NCBI RefSeq assembly: GCF_014236795.1
Contig: NZ_CP049017.1
Span: 1,962,001-2,026,000, forward strand
DNA: 64,000 nt
Origin: Xanthomonas theicola
Lineage (GTDB): Bacteria; Pseudomonadota; Gammaproteobacteria; Xanthomonadales; Xanthomonadaceae
Direction of reading: 5' to 3'
Shown here: piece by piece, positions 28,435-36,971 of the stretch
Layout of the letters: every line of letters begins with the position of its first letter
How positions within the stretch are numbered: position 1 is the stretch's first letter
Program-made: the position numbers and the translations under genes
The notes under the pieces: generated by a model
Databases searched by the model: none
What the model was told of the DNA's origin: nothing
Seen by the model: the letters and a program-made list of their open reading frames with translations, nothing else

Positions 28435-29094
28435 TCAGCCCTGCGCGTCCGGCTGCCGCTCCGGGCGCGCCGCGTCGAACGCCGGCAGCGCCAGGCAGGC
28501 CCGCTCGAGCCGGGTCAGGGTCGGATACGCCTGCATGTCCACCCCGAAGCGGCGCGCGTTGAACACCTGCGGCACCAAACAGCAATCGGCCAGCCCAGGC
28601 TGCCCGCCGTGGCAGTAGGTGCCGGTATCGGGCGATTCGGCGAGCAGTTGCTCCAGCGCATCGAACCCCAGCACGAGCCAGTGCAGCATCCACTCTTCGC
28701 GCTCGGACTGCGGCACGTTCCATACGCTCTCGAAGAACCGGCCCACGCGCAGATTGTTGAGCGGATGGATGTCGCAGGCGATCAGCTGCGCAAGCCCGCG
28801 CACCCGCGCGCGGTCGATCGCCGCGTCGGGCAGCAGCGGCGGCTCAGGCCAGCGTTCGTCCAGGTATTCCAGGATCGCCAGCGATTGGCGGAGCGGCTGG
28901 CCGTCGTGGCACAGGATCGGCACCAGTTCCTGCGGATTGAGCCGCGCGTACTCCGGCGAATGCTGCTGGCCGCCGTCGCGCAGCAGGTGCACCGGCAGCG
29001 CCTGGTAGGCCAGTCCCTTCAGATTCAGGCCGATGCGCACGCGATAGGCCGCGCTGGAACGCCAGTAGGTGTACAAATGCAACGCCTCTTCCAC
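28435..29094 (-). CDS. maiA: maleylacetoacetate isomerase, zeta-class glutathione transferase
   Basis: This enzyme isomerises maleylacetoacetate to fumarylacetoacetate with glutathione in tyrosine breakdown. The 219-residue protein carries the zeta-class signature LYTYWRSSAAYRVRIGLNLKG, in which the SSAAYRVR serine and arginine bind glutathione. NPQELVPIL and QSLAILEYLDERWP follow, then a C-terminal helical domain with the usual ADCCLVPQVFNARRFGVD. The start is probably GTG 29094; a TTG at 29082 would trim four residues. The gene for the next pathway step follows upstream on the same strand with a 92-base gap, so the pair forms a catabolic unit. Confidence 0.88.
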   Translation of the reverse strand: MEEALHLYTYWRSSAAYRVRIGLNLKGLAYQALPVHLLRDGGQQHSPEYARLNPQELVPILCHDGQPLRQSLAILEYLDERWPEPPLLPDAAIDRARVRGLAQLIACDIHPLNNLRVGRFFESVWNVPQSEREEWMLHWLVLGFDALEQLLAESPDTGTYCHGGQPGLADCCLVPQVFNARRFGVDMQAYPTLTRLERACLALPAFDAARPERQPDAQG

Positions 29095-29186
29095 GCCCCG
29101 TCCTCTCCGCACCCGAATGGTCACGATACCGGGGCACGCGGAGGCGGCCGGTGCCGCCGGTCGCCTCCGCGCCGCCGCTGGACGGT

Positions 29187-30176
29187 TCAGGGCGACGATG
29201 CCTGTTCGATGCGTTGCTCGATCGCGCCGAAGATGCTCATCCCGTCACGATCCCGCATCTCGATCCGCACCACGTCGCCGAATTTCATGTACGGCGTGCT
29301 CGGCTGGCCGTCGCGCAGCGTCTCGACCACGCGCAGCTCGGCGAAGCAGGAGGCGCCGCGCGCGGTGTCCTGGTTGGCGATGGTGCCCGACCCGATCACC
29401 GTGCCCGCCGCCAGCGGCCGGGTCCTGGCCGCGTGCGCGACCAGCTGCGCGAAGTCGAACTGCATGTCCTCGCCGGCCTCCGGCGCACCGAACCAGGCGC
29501 CGTTGACATGGGTCAGCAGCGGCAGGTGCAGCTTGCTGCCGCGCCAGGCCTGGCCCAGCTCGCCGGGAGTCACGAACACCGGCGCCAGCGCCGAGCGCGG
29601 CTTGGACTGCACGAAGCCGAAGCCCTTGGCCAGTTCGGCCGGGATCAGGTTGCGCAGCGACACGTCGTTGACCAGTCCGACCAATTGGATGTGCGCGGCC
29701 GCCTGCTCGGCGCCGACCGCCATCGGCACATCGTCGGTGATCACCACGATCTCCGCCTCCAGGTCGATGCCGTGGTCCTCGCTGACCACCTTGACCGCAT
29801 CGCGCGGGCCGTAGAAGCCGGCGCTGACCGCCTGGTACATCAGCGGATCGGTGTAGAAGCTGTCCGGCACCTCGGCGCCGCGCGCGCGCCGCACCCGCTC
29901 CACGTGCGGCAGGTAGGCGCTGCCGTCGAGGAATTCGTAGGCGCGCGGCAGCGGCGCGGCCAGCGCGGCGATGTCCAGGTCGAACTGGCCGTCGGCGCTG
30001 CCGTCGTTGAGCGACTCGAACAGCGCGTTCAGGCGCGGCGCGAGATTGCTCCAGTCCTCCAGCGCGCGCTGCAGGGTCGCGGCGATGCCGGTGGCGCGCA
30101 CCGCGCGGGTCAGATCGCGGGAAACGACGATCAAGCTGCCGTCGCGGCCGCCTTCCTTCAGGGAACCTAGCTTCAT
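29187..30176 (-). CDS. fumarylacetoacetate hydrolase family protein
   Basis: The 329-residue protein belongs to the fumarylacetoacetase superfamily, which hydrolyses C-C bonds in diketo acids using a metal ion. It starts MKLGSLKEGGRDGSL. It has the metal-ligand region HGIDLEAEIVVITDDVP and then NDVSLRNLIPAEL, KPRSALAPVFVTP and TVIGSGTIANQDTARG. The context with maiA makes a role in the last step of tyrosine breakdown (fumarate plus acetoacetate) likely. It is shorter than classical eukaryotic-type FahA, so another family activity cannot be ruled out. It is divergent from rhlE. Confidence 0.85.
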   Translation of the reverse strand: MKLGSLKEGGRDGSLIVVSRDLTRAVRATGIAATLQRALEDWSNLAPRLNALFESLNDGSADGQFDLDIAALAAPLPRAYEFLDGSAYLPHVERVRRARGAEVPDSFYTDPLMYQAVSAGFYGPRDAVKVVSEDHGIDLEAEIVVITDDVPMAVGAEQAAAHIQLVGLVNDVSLRNLIPAELAKGFGFVQSKPRSALAPVFVTPGELGQAWRGSKLHLPLLTHVNGAWFGAPEAGEDMQFDFAQLVAHAARTRPLAAGTVIGSGTIANQDTARGASCFAELRVVETLRDGQPSTPYMKFGDVVRIEMRDRDGMSIFGAIEQRIEQASSP

Positions 30177-30283
30177 GTCCGTCCAGTGCCGGGGAACCGA
30201 TCGGGCGATTGTACGGCCACAGCGGCTATTTGGTTGCAACTGCAACAGAAGCGCCGTCGGCGCGGGAGCCACGCCGCTTTTTT

Positions 30284-30312
30284 TTGTGCAGCGCGCCAAT
30301 TCAGGGTATACT
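30284..30312 (+). promoter_or_regulatory. sigma-70-type promoter for rhlE
   Basis: A -35-like TTGTGC (30284-30289) and a -10-like TATACT (30307-30312) are separated by 17 bases. Initiation near 30319 would give a leader of about 230 bases before rhlE. The rest of the 30177-30549 interval holds no recognisable gene. Confidence 0.5.
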
Positions 30313-30549
30313 GGCAAGGTCTGCATGCGGCCGTCCGTTTCCCTCAGGGACCGCCGGTGAGGTCAGGATCGTTCGATCCGCTCGCCCGCCCCGCCCGACG
30401 CCTTTCGTGGTGCCGACGAACCCAAGCCTTGTGCTTCGGGTTGATCCACCCTCTCGCAGCGCGGTTCACGGGAACGCTCCGAGCCTCACCTACTTGCGTC
30501 TGCATTCCGGGCACGTCCCGGCGACGGCGCGTTATCTGGAGTTTTCCTG

Positions 30550-31917
30550 ATGTCGTTCGAATCCCTGGGCCTGGCGCCCTTCCTGCTGCGTGCATTGGCC
30601 GAGCAGGGCTACGAAACCCCCACCCCGATCCAGTTGCAGGCGATCCCGCTGGCGCTGCAGGGCCACGACCTGATGGCCGGCGCGCAGACCGGCACCGGCA
30701 AGACCGCCGCGTTCGGCCTGCCGCTGCTGCAGCACCTGGGCACCACGCCGCAGCCGGTCGGCCCCGGCCCGCGCAAGCCGCGCGCGCTGATCCTGACCCC
30801 GACCCGCGAGCTGGCCACCCAGGTGCACGACAGCCTGCGCGGCTACAGCAAGTACCTGCGCATCCCCAGCACCACCATCTACGGCGGCGTCGGCATGGGC
30901 AACCAGCTCGACGCACTGCGCCGCGGCGTGGACCTGCTGATCGCCTGCCCGGGCCGCCTGCTCGATCACCTCGAGCGCCGCAGCGTGGACCTGTCGGGCA
31001 TCGAGATCCTGGTGCTGGACGAGGCCGACCGCATGCTCGACATGGGCTTCCTGCCCTCGATCAAGCGCATCCTGGCCAAGCTGCCCAAGCAGAACCGGCA
31101 GACCCTGCTGTTCTCGGCCACCTTCGAGGAAGGCATCAAGCAGCTGGCCCGCGAGTTCATGCACGACCCGCAGGAAATCCAGGCCACGCCGAGCAACACC
31201 GTCGCCGACACCATCACCCACCGCGTGCACCCGGTCGACGGCACGCGCAAGCGCGAACTGCTGCTGCACCTGCTGGCCGCCGATTCGCGCAAGCAGACCC
31301 TGGTGTTCGCGCGCACCAAGCACGGCGCCGACAAGCTGACCATGTTCCTGGACAAGTCCGGGCTGAAGGCCGCCGCGATCCACGGCAACAAGAGCCAGGG
31401 CCAGCGCCTGCGCGCGCTGAGCGATTTCAAGGCCGGCCGCATCACGGTGCTGGTGGCGACCGACATCGCCGCGCGCGGCATCGACATCGACCAGTTGCCG
31501 AAGGTCATCAACTACGACCTGCCGATGGTCGCAGAGGACTACGTGCACCGCATCGGCCGCACTGGCCGCAACGGCTCGCAGGGCGAGGCGGTGTCGCTGG
31601 TGGCGCAGGACGAGGCCAAGCTGCTGCGCGCGATCGCACGCATGCTCAAGCGCGACATGGACATCCGCGACGTGCCGGGCTTCGAGCCGGTCACACCGAT
31701 CCGCTGGGGCAACAACAATCCGGCCGACGAGCGTCCGGGCGGGCAGCGTCCGCCGCGCAAGGGCAGCCACGCGCGCCGCCCGCACGGCGATGCGCCGTCG
31801 CATGCGCATGCCGGCCCGAAGAAACCGGGCGGCAGCCAGCCCAACGGCGGACGCCGCCAGGCCCAGGAACGCCGCCAGGGCAACGGCGGCAGCCGCCGGC
31901 CCAGCGCCACGCGCTGA
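30550..31917 (+). CDS. rhlE: DEAD-box RNA helicase RhlE
   Basis: This ATP-dependent RNA helicase acts in ribosome assembly and RNA turnover. The 455-residue protein has all core motifs in order: the Q motif in [11 protein letters not shown], motif [12 protein letters not shown] near residue 46, motif Ia PTRELATQV and motif [15 protein letters not shown] near 156. Motif III LLFSATF follows, then motif IV LVFARTK, motif [12 protein letters not shown] and motif [12 protein letters not shown]. After residue 370 comes a basic, glycine- and arginine-rich tail ([15 protein letters not shown] and on), typical for RhlE and probably RNA-binding. The long leader upstream may serve regulation, as DEAD-box genes are often controlled through their 5' ends. 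Confidence 0.93.
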   Translation: MSFESLGLAPFLLRALAEQGYETPTPIQLQAIPLALQGHDLMAGAQTGTGKTAAFGLPLLQHLGTTPQPVGPGPRKPRALILTPTRELATQVHDSLRGYSKYLRIPSTTIYGGVGMGNQLDALRRGVDLLIACPGRLLDHLERRSVDLSGIEILVLDEADRMLDMGFLPSIKRILAKLPKQNRQTLLFSATFEEGIKQLAREFMHDPQEIQATPSNTVADTITHRVHPVDGTRKRELLLHLLAADSRKQTLVFARTKHGADKLTMFLDKSGLKAAAIHGNKSQGQRLRALSDFKAGRITVLVATDIAARGIDIDQLPKVINYDLPMVAEDYVHRIGRTGRNGSQGEAVSLVAQDEAKLLRAIARMLKRDMDIRDVPGFEPVTPIRWGNNNPADERPGGQRPPRKGSHARRPHGDAPSHAHAGPKKPGGSQPNGGRRQAQERRQGNGGSRRPSATR

Positions 31918-31995
31918 GCCGGCGCGATCCGCGGCGCGTGGGTCGCCCTGCGCCGTGGGCGCCCGGTCGAGGACCGGGCACCCACGAGCCCAGGC

Positions 31996-32024
31996 AAAAA
32001 AAGCGCGCAATGCGCGCCTTTTCC
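31996..32024. terminator. bidirectional intrinsic terminator after rhlE
   Basis: A stem AAGCGCGCA/TGCGCGCCTT is flanked by an A-run on the left and TTTT on the right. It lies about 80 bases after the rhlE stop and can stop transcription from either side. Confidence 0.8.
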
Positions 32025-32181
32025 GTTTACACCGCCGCTCTTCGCCGACAGTCCGCCAGCACCGCTGGCGACATCGCTGCTACGGGCCTGCTCGGCGAAG
32101 TGCGCTGCGCTTGCCCGGCTTTGCTGCGCGACATGCCGACCTCGTCCGCGCGATTTCCGGCGCACCCGTACAATGCCGCGC

Positions 32182-32544
32182 ATGGATATCTTCAAAGTCT
32201 TCACCCTGGAGGCGGCGCACCGGCTGCCCAACGTCCCACCCGGCCACAAGTGCGCGCGGCTGCATGGGCATTCGTTCCGGATCGAACTGCATGTCAGCGG
32301 CGAGCCTGGCGCCGAGACCGGCTGGGTCATGGACTTCGGCGACATCAAGACCGCGTTCCGGCCTATCTACGACAGCCTCGACCACCACTATCTCAACGAC
32401 ATCGATGGGCTGGAGAACCCGACCAGCGAACGCCTGGCGGTATGGATTTGGGAACGGCTCAAGCCGGCATTGCCGCTGCTGAGCGAGGTGGTGATCCACG
32501 AGACCTGCATGTCCGGCTGCCGCTATCGCGGCCCGGACGCCTGA
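32182..32544 (+). CDS. queD: 6-carboxy-5,6,7,8-tetrahydropterin synthase
   Basis: QueD converts dihydroneopterin triphosphate to carboxytetrahydropterin, an early step to queuosine in tRNA. The 120-residue protein shows the zinc ligands in [24 protein letters not shown], the [10 protein letters not shown] segment, the catalytic SLDHHYLND and [29 protein letters not shown] is at the end. All key histidines and the cysteine are present. ATG 32182 ([11 protein letters not shown]) is preferred; an ATG three codons earlier is possible. It is a single gene with no queuosine neighbours here. Confidence 0.93.
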   Translation: MDIFKVFTLEAAHRLPNVPPGHKCARLHGHSFRIELHVSGEPGAETGWVMDFGDIKTAFRPIYDSLDHHYLNDIDGLENPTSERLAVWIWERLKPALPLLSEVVIHETCMSGCRYRGPDA

Positions 32545-32679
32545 AGCCAGGCACCTGCGTCCCGCGCGAGCGGCCCTGTCTGATGGCGCAGGCATGCCCT
32601 GGCCAAGACGTATGCGCGCGCCAAACGCGTTGATCGTAAAGGTAGTTGAACGAGACCTGAGCAGCTTCAGAAAAATTTG

Positions 32680-32707
32680 TTGCATTGCAGCAGAATCCGC
32701 GTATATT
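32680..32707 (+). promoter_or_regulatory. phasin gene promoter
   Basis: TTGCAT (32680-32685) and TATATT (32702-32707) are 16 bases apart. The palindrome TTGCATCGCAA at 32706-32716 overlaps the start region, and a second TTGCATTGCAGCA overlaps the -35. Such TGC/GCA repeats resemble the operators of PhaR-type regulators that control phasins. Confidence 0.45.
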
Positions 32708-32750
32708 GCATCGCAATAGTCGATACAGCCTCCCCTCTGGAGTCGCCTTG

Positions 32751-33122
32751 ATGTCCGCTCAATTCAACGACAAGTTCAGTCCCTACACCGAGCACTTCGC
32801 CGCCACCGCCGCGCGCGCCAATCGCCTGGCGCTGGAAAGCGCCGAGAGCGTATTCGGCGTGCAGTTGAAGACCTTCGAGAAGAACGTGGCCGCGACCACC
32901 GGTTTCCTCGGCGAACTCACCGAAGCGCGCGACCTGGACAGTGTGCAGTCGTTGTGGCCGAAGGGCCTGCAGATCGCCCGCGACAACTTCGAGCGGCTGG
33001 CCACGGCCGGTCAAGAAGCATTTGGGCTGGGCCTGAAGACGTCCGAGGCCATCGGCCAACTCGCCAAGCGCCAGTTCGAGGCGACCAGCGACCAGACCGC
33101 GCCGAAAGCCAAGACCAGATAA
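32751..33122 (+). CDS. phasin family protein
   Basis: Phasins coat polyhydroxyalkanoate granules or act as small surface-active helical proteins. The 123-residue product is fully helical by inspection. It has NDKFSPYTEHFAATAARANRLALES at the start, FEKNVAATTGFLGEL in the middle and a lysine-rich C-terminus, matching the phasin_2 pattern. ATG 32751 is chosen because the typical N-terminus begins there. No PHA synthase gene is in the window. A promoter with TGC-rich palindromes precedes it and a strong terminator follows, so it is a stand-alone unit. Confidence 0.85.
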   Translation: MSAQFNDKFSPYTEHFAATAARANRLALESAESVFGVQLKTFEKNVAATTGFLGELTEARDLDSVQSLWPKGLQIARDNFERLATAGQEAFGLGLKTSEAIGQLAKRQFEATSDQTAPKAKTR

Positions 33123-33190
33123 GTCCGTTGCGGCGCAGCCGCGCGACTGACCAGTGGCAAGCGCGGGTCCCTCCCCCCGCGCAACCCAGG

Positions 33191-33224
33191 CCCGGTAGAT
33201 CCCTCCCTCTACCGGGCTTTTTTT
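33191..33224 (+). terminator. intrinsic terminator of the phasin gene
   Basis: A perfect nine-pair stem CCCGGTAGA/TCTACCGGG with an eight-base loop is followed by CTTTTTTT. It is the last ancestral-looking feature before the mobile-element region. Confidence 0.92.
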
Positions 33225-33399
33225 ATGGTTCATCGCCCAACTGAGTGGAGAGGCGCACGGCCGACCGGTCAGACTTGCTGTTGTCTAGGCAACCAACGGA
33301 AGGCCGGCCGCGGTCGAGCAGGATTGTATATCCCGGCTGGGCGGCTGGGAGGGGTGCGGTGTCCGCAAGTGGCGGCATGCGTCCCGTGGGCAGCAGCGT

Positions 33400-33572
33400 T
33401 GGGGGGGGTGATCGACCTGGAGCCGGCGCCGGGTGCGCAACGGCACTGCATGGGCTGCGGGCAGACGGTGACAGCGATTGATGACCGCACGATGCGGCGC
33501 ATCGGCGAGTTGCCGGTATTCGGCGATCCGGTGGAGTTGCATGTGCCGCGTCTGCGCCTGGCTTGCCCGCCC
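33400..33572 (+). pseudogene. ISL3-family transposase N-terminal remnant
   Basis: The plus strand encodes a short piece with HCMGCGQTVTAIDDRTMRRIGELPVFGDPVELHVPRLRLACP. This is broken here into the two recognisable parts: a zinc-ribbon-like start (HCMGCG) and the RRIGELPVFGDPVEL stretch. Both are typical of the first 80 residues of ISL3-family transposases. The catalytic part is missing, cut where the LysR fragment begins. Confidence 0.65.
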
Positions 33573-33747
33573 GTGTCAGGCGCGTGCTACGGCTGGTGCG
33601 GACGAACAATTGTTCGTACAGGTCTTCTTCCAGTTCCTTGATGGTGCGTGACAGCGGCGATTGCTCGATGTGTAGTCGCTCGGCGGCACGGGCAAAGTGG
33701 AGTTCTTCGGCTACGGCGAGGAAGCAGCGTAAGGGTCGCAGTTCCAT
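33555..33747 (-). pseudogene. LysR-type regulator, N-terminal fragment
   Basis: From ATG 33747 about 62 codons encode a LysR helix-turn-helix: MELRPLRCFLAVAEELHF, AAERLHIEQSPLSRTIKELE and LFVRTSRSTRLT. The reading then runs into ISL3-type DNA on the opposite strand and loses all resemblance. The effector-binding domain is absent, so it is a truncated gene created by insertion or deletion. Confidence 0.8.
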
Positions 33748-33774
33748 AAGGCACTTATGGTTGATGCGAGTAAA

Positions 33775-34430
33775 TATCCCCCGGCAAAGCCGGGGGCTTT
33801 AGAGATGTGAGCCGCTCAAAGCGGCTGCGGGAGCGCTACGCGCCTCCCTTGTTAGGGCCACCTGAAGGTGGCCGACTACCTCAGCAACTGCAATTGGTCC
33901 AAGCGCCGATCTTCCGCCTCTTGGTTCTGGATGTATGCCCCGATCAACCCTTCATCCCGACCTACCCTCGTAACGAAGTAACCTCGCGCCCAGAAGCTCT
34001 GCCCTACAAAGTTCCGCTTCCGCTCCACATACACCCGCGCTAGGTGGATGGCGCTCTTGCCCTTGATATAGCCCACCACCTGCGACACCGCCTACTTCGG
34101 CGGAATCTTCAACAGCATATGGACGTGATCTGGCATCAGATGGCCCTCCTCGACCCGGCTCTCCTTCTGCTCGGCCAATCGCCGGAACACCTCTCCTAGA
34201 TGCTTCCTCAGACCCACATACAGTGTCTTACGGCGACACTTCGGTATGAACACAACGTGGTACAGACACTCCCACCTGGTGTGACTTAAGCTCTCAAACT
34301 CATCCATCTCGGTTTCTCCGTCTCGTGTGCTTGGCCGCTCACGTTGCGGAGTCTCCGGGATGGACTCCCGGATACGTCAAACTTCTACTGCCTCCCCGGC
34401 AGAGCCGGGGGAACTCTCAGGTTGGTTTAG
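33775..34430 (-). mobile_element. IS200/IS605-family element (IS200 type), inactive
   Basis: The element has one tnpA gene and no tnpB. Near each end lies an imperfect palindrome: CCCCCGGC-AAA-GCCGGGGG at 33778-33796 and CCCCGGC-AGA-GCCGGGG at 34394-34410. These are the terminal hairpins that single-strand TnpA transposases recognise. The outer borders are estimated, since these elements make no inverted repeats or target duplications. Confidence 0.8.
33876..34307 (-). pseudogene. tnpA: IS200-type transposase TnpA with internal amber stop
   Basis: The 144-codon frame starts MDEFESLSHTRWECLYHVVFIPKCRRK and contains the HUH metal motif in MPDHVHMLLKIPP. A TAG at 34092-34094 interrupts it just after IPPK, where a tyrosine codon is usual. 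Reading resumes as AVSQVVGYIKGKSAIHLARVY and goes on to IQNQEAEDRRLDQLQL. The presumed catalytic tyrosine, in GAYIQNQ, lies after the stop, so the truncated product would lack it. Only the single nonsense codon separates this copy from an intact gene. Confidence 0.85.
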
Positions 34431-34589
34431 TGATCATGCGCAGTGACTGCCATCGGCGGTGCTGCGCCACGCCGCAAGACGTTGAAAGGCAGTGTCTGGT
34501 GCACCACCAACAGATGAGGCCGCCGGTGATCTTGGAATCCAACGCACATTGCCGTTGCTTCGCTGGACATCGGTAATGCACCTGAACCA
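34431..34589. other. unassigned stretch between the IS200 element and the NmrA-like gene
   Basis: Short open frames are present but none shows a recognisable family. It may be older insertion-element debris. Confidence 0.3.
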
Positions 34590-35516
34590 TCAGCGTAGTC
34601 GAGCGCGCAGATATCCTTCGACGTCGACCGTCTCAAATCCATGACGAGCGTTGTAGGTGTTCGACTTCTCCCACCACATACCATCCCCCTGAGCGAACGC
34701 TGCGCGGTAGCGGGACATGACGTCACCAGGGGCCGCGGCTAGATCGGCGCGCAGCTTGTCGAGAGTCCATTCCGTCTTGTCGAACTGGACACCGGTGACT
34801 CGCTGGACCACTTGCGCGAGCTGTCCATAGGAGATGGTGTCGCCCGCGATATAGACGACCTGATCGACGATGCGCGGTTCGGCAAGCAGGATGTCGGTGG
34901 TGAGCTTTCCGATATCGTCTGGCGTCGTGACCGTGACCTTCGTCCCCCAACTGCCGAGCCCGTGGACCGTCCGGCGTTCGAGGTCAACGACGTCGAACGC
35001 CGGCTCGAACAGGAAGCTGGTGAACATGCCGGTCGAGACAATCACCCATTCGGTACTGGTCTGGCCGCGCAACAGTTCACGGACCTCGTACTGCTCATCG
35101 AACACAGGCTGTCCGCTGCCGCGCCCCACGACGTCGTAATCGACTCCGAACTGCCATGGAAAGTACCGCTTGACGCCTGCGGCGAACACCGCGCGGGTGA
35201 TCTTCAACTGGGTGCCCGGTCCGGCCACGAAGCCGGTGCAGTTCACCACCGTCTTGAAGCGCTTGAACAGGTCGGTCAGCGTCTGCGCGTCCGACGCCAG
35301 ATCCAGACCGAGGACTTCAAGACCCAACTCGCGCAGCGCGGCGAGGGTCGCTGCGTCCTGTGTAGAGGGACTATCCACGGTTTGTGGCGCAACCAGCACC
35401 GTCAGTCGCTCATTCGCCGACCGCAGACGCGGAGCAAGCGCCTGTACGACCGCCATTCCCAGTTGCCCGGCGCCCATCACCAGGATGTCGCTTAAATCCA
35501 CTTCGGTTGTGTTCAC
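34590..35516 (-). CDS. NmrA-like/isoflavone-reductase-type NAD(P)-binding protein
   Basis: The 308-residue protein has an N-terminal Rossmann motif ILVMGAGQLGMAVVQAL and the NCTGFVAGPGTQLKITRAVFAAGVKRYFPWQFG region typical of NmrA-like aromatic alcohol or quinone reductases. FDEQYEVRELLRG follows, in which the lysine of classical SDR enzymes is missing. The C-terminal part has VVYIAGDTISYGQLAQVVQRVTG. Some relatives are redox sensors, others ketone or ether reductases; the substrate is unknown. The start is probably GTG 35516. It lies just downstream of the split aldehyde dehydrogenase gene on the same strand, suggesting one accessory operon. Confidence 0.82.
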   Translation of the reverse strand: MNTTEVDLSDILVMGAGQLGMAVVQALAPRLRSANERLTVLVAPQTVDSPSTQDAATLAALRELGLEVLGLDLASDAQTLTDLFKRFKTVVNCTGFVAGPGTQLKITRAVFAAGVKRYFPWQFGVDYDVVGRGSGQPVFDEQYEVRELLRGQTSTEWVIVSTGMFTSFLFEPAFDVVDLERRTVHGLGSWGTKVTVTTPDDIGKLTTDILLAEPRIVDQVVYIAGDTISYGQLAQVVQRVTGVQFDKTEWTLDKLRADLAAAPGDVMSRYRAAFAQGDGMWWEKSNTYNARHGFETVDVEGYLRARLR

Positions 35517-35809
35517 TTCGGTATCCTTTTCTATGAATGTGTTCAGAGCGTGAGCTCGGCGAAGCTTCCGCAAAAGCTGTCAGGCAGCTTGGTTGATGAC
35601 GTTGATCTGGCAGAATTCGGCCAGGCCAAGCGCTGTCCACTCGACCCCGAGGCCGGACTGCTTCGCACCCGCTAGGGGAGCCTCCGGGCCAAAATTCAGG
35701 TGCTGATTCACCCAGACGGTGCCCGACTGCATGCGCCCTGCCAACTCCCTCGCGCGGGCGGCATCGCCCGACCACACAGAGCCTCCCAGGCCGAAGTCGC
35801 TGGCGTTAG

Positions 35810-36971
35810 GGATAGTCTGATCAACGCGGTCGGAGGATGAGGCAAGCCATATCGACCACGCCCACGGCGCTCAGACCCTCGGTTTTTCGCCGTTTCCGGC
35901 GCATTTCCGGGGTATTTCCCGGATTACAGGCACACCCTCCCCACGACAGGCAGCAACTGCTTTCGCTTCAGCCACAGGTTCGACAGCGCAAACAGCGTCA
36001 GCACTTGCGCCGTGTTCTTCGCCAGGCCGCGATAGCGCACCTTGACGTAGCCAAACTGGCGCTTGATCACCCGGAACGGATGCTCCACCTTCGCCCTCAG
36101 GCTGGCCTTGGCGTGCTCCCAGCGCTGTGCCCACTTCAATTCGCGCTTGCTCTTGATCTGCTTCAGCTTCGAGGGCTTCTCCGCGATCAGATAGCGCAGC
36201 TTGCGCTTGCTCGCCATCTCCTCGCGCTTGGCCAGCCCGGTGTAGCCGCTGTCGCCGCATACCGTGTCTTCCTTGCCGTGCAGCAGCTTGTGCGCCTGGG
36301 TGATATCTGCGGCGTTGGCCGCCGTGCATTCCAAGTGGTGCACCAGCCCGGACTCATCGTCCACGCCGATGTGCGCTTTCATCCCGAAGTAGTACTGATT
36401 GCCCTTCTTGGTCTGGTGCATTTCCGGGTCGCGCTCGCCGTTCTTGTTCTTGGTCGAGCTGGGCGCGGCAATGATCGTGGCGTCCACGATGGTGCCGCCG
36501 CGCAGGCTCTGGCCCTTGCGCGATAGGTGCGCGTTGACCCGGTTGAACAGCGTGCGCGCCAGATCGTGCGTCTCCAGCAACCGGCGGAAGTTGAGGATCG
36601 TGGTCTCGTCCGGCACCTCATCCAACCCGCCGATCCTGGCGAAACGGCGCATCGACGCCGTGTCGTACAAGGCTTCTTCCGCGCCCGGGTCGCTCAGTGC
36701 GTACCACTGCTGCAGAAAGTGGATGCGCAGCATTGTCTCCAGCGGGTACGGCTGACGGCCCGGATGGCCCGACTTCGGATAGTGCGGCGCGATCAGCGCC
36801 AGCAGGTCTTTCCACGGCACCACCTGATCCATCTCGGCCAGCAACCTTTCGCGCCGCGTCTGCTTGCGCTTGCCGTTGTACTCCGCGTCGCCGAAAGACA
36901 ATTGCATCGTCGTTGTCCTGTTGGGCTTTGTACGATTGTCGCAGGATCAGAGGGAGTTGTTCAGACCATCC
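35810..36971 (-). mobile_element. IS5-family insertion sequence, copy 1
   Basis: The 1162-base element ends in inverted repeats, GGATGGTCTGAACAAC at one end and GGATAGTCTGATCAAC at the other. It is flanked by the direct repeat TTAG at 35806-35809 and 36972-36975, a YTAR-type four-base target duplication as is usual for IS5 elements. It interrupts the aldehyde dehydrogenase gene. An IS1478-like element of Xanthomonas is a possible identity. Confidence 0.93.
35924..36907 (-). CDS. IS5-family DDE transposase, copy 1
   Basis: The 327-residue transposase is identical in all three copies. The N-terminus MQLSFGDAEYNGKRKQTRRE carries a DNA-binding region with YPLETMLRIHFLQQWYALSD. The catalytic residues fall in TIVDATIIAAPSS (first Asp), VCGDSGYTGLAKRE (second Asp) and RAKVEHPFRVIKRQFGY (Glu, with the conserved R and K spacing). 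The full length and lack of stops suggest that the element is still active. The gene is read on the minus strand. Confidence 0.95.
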   Translation of the reverse strand: MQLSFGDAEYNGKRKQTRRERLLAEMDQVVPWKDLLALIAPHYPKSGHPGRQPYPLETMLRIHFLQQWYALSDPGAEEALYDTASMRRFARIGGLDEVPDETTILNFRRLLETHDLARTLFNRVNAHLSRKGQSLRGGTIVDATIIAAPSSTKNKNGERDPEMHQTKKGNQYYFGMKAHIGVDDESGLVHHLECTAANAADITQAHKLLHGKEDTVCGDSGYTGLAKREEMASKRKLRYLIAEKPSKLKQIKSKRELKWAQRWEHAKASLRAKVEHPFRVIKRQFGYVKVRYRGLAKNTAQVLTLFALSNLWLKRKQLLPVVGRVCL

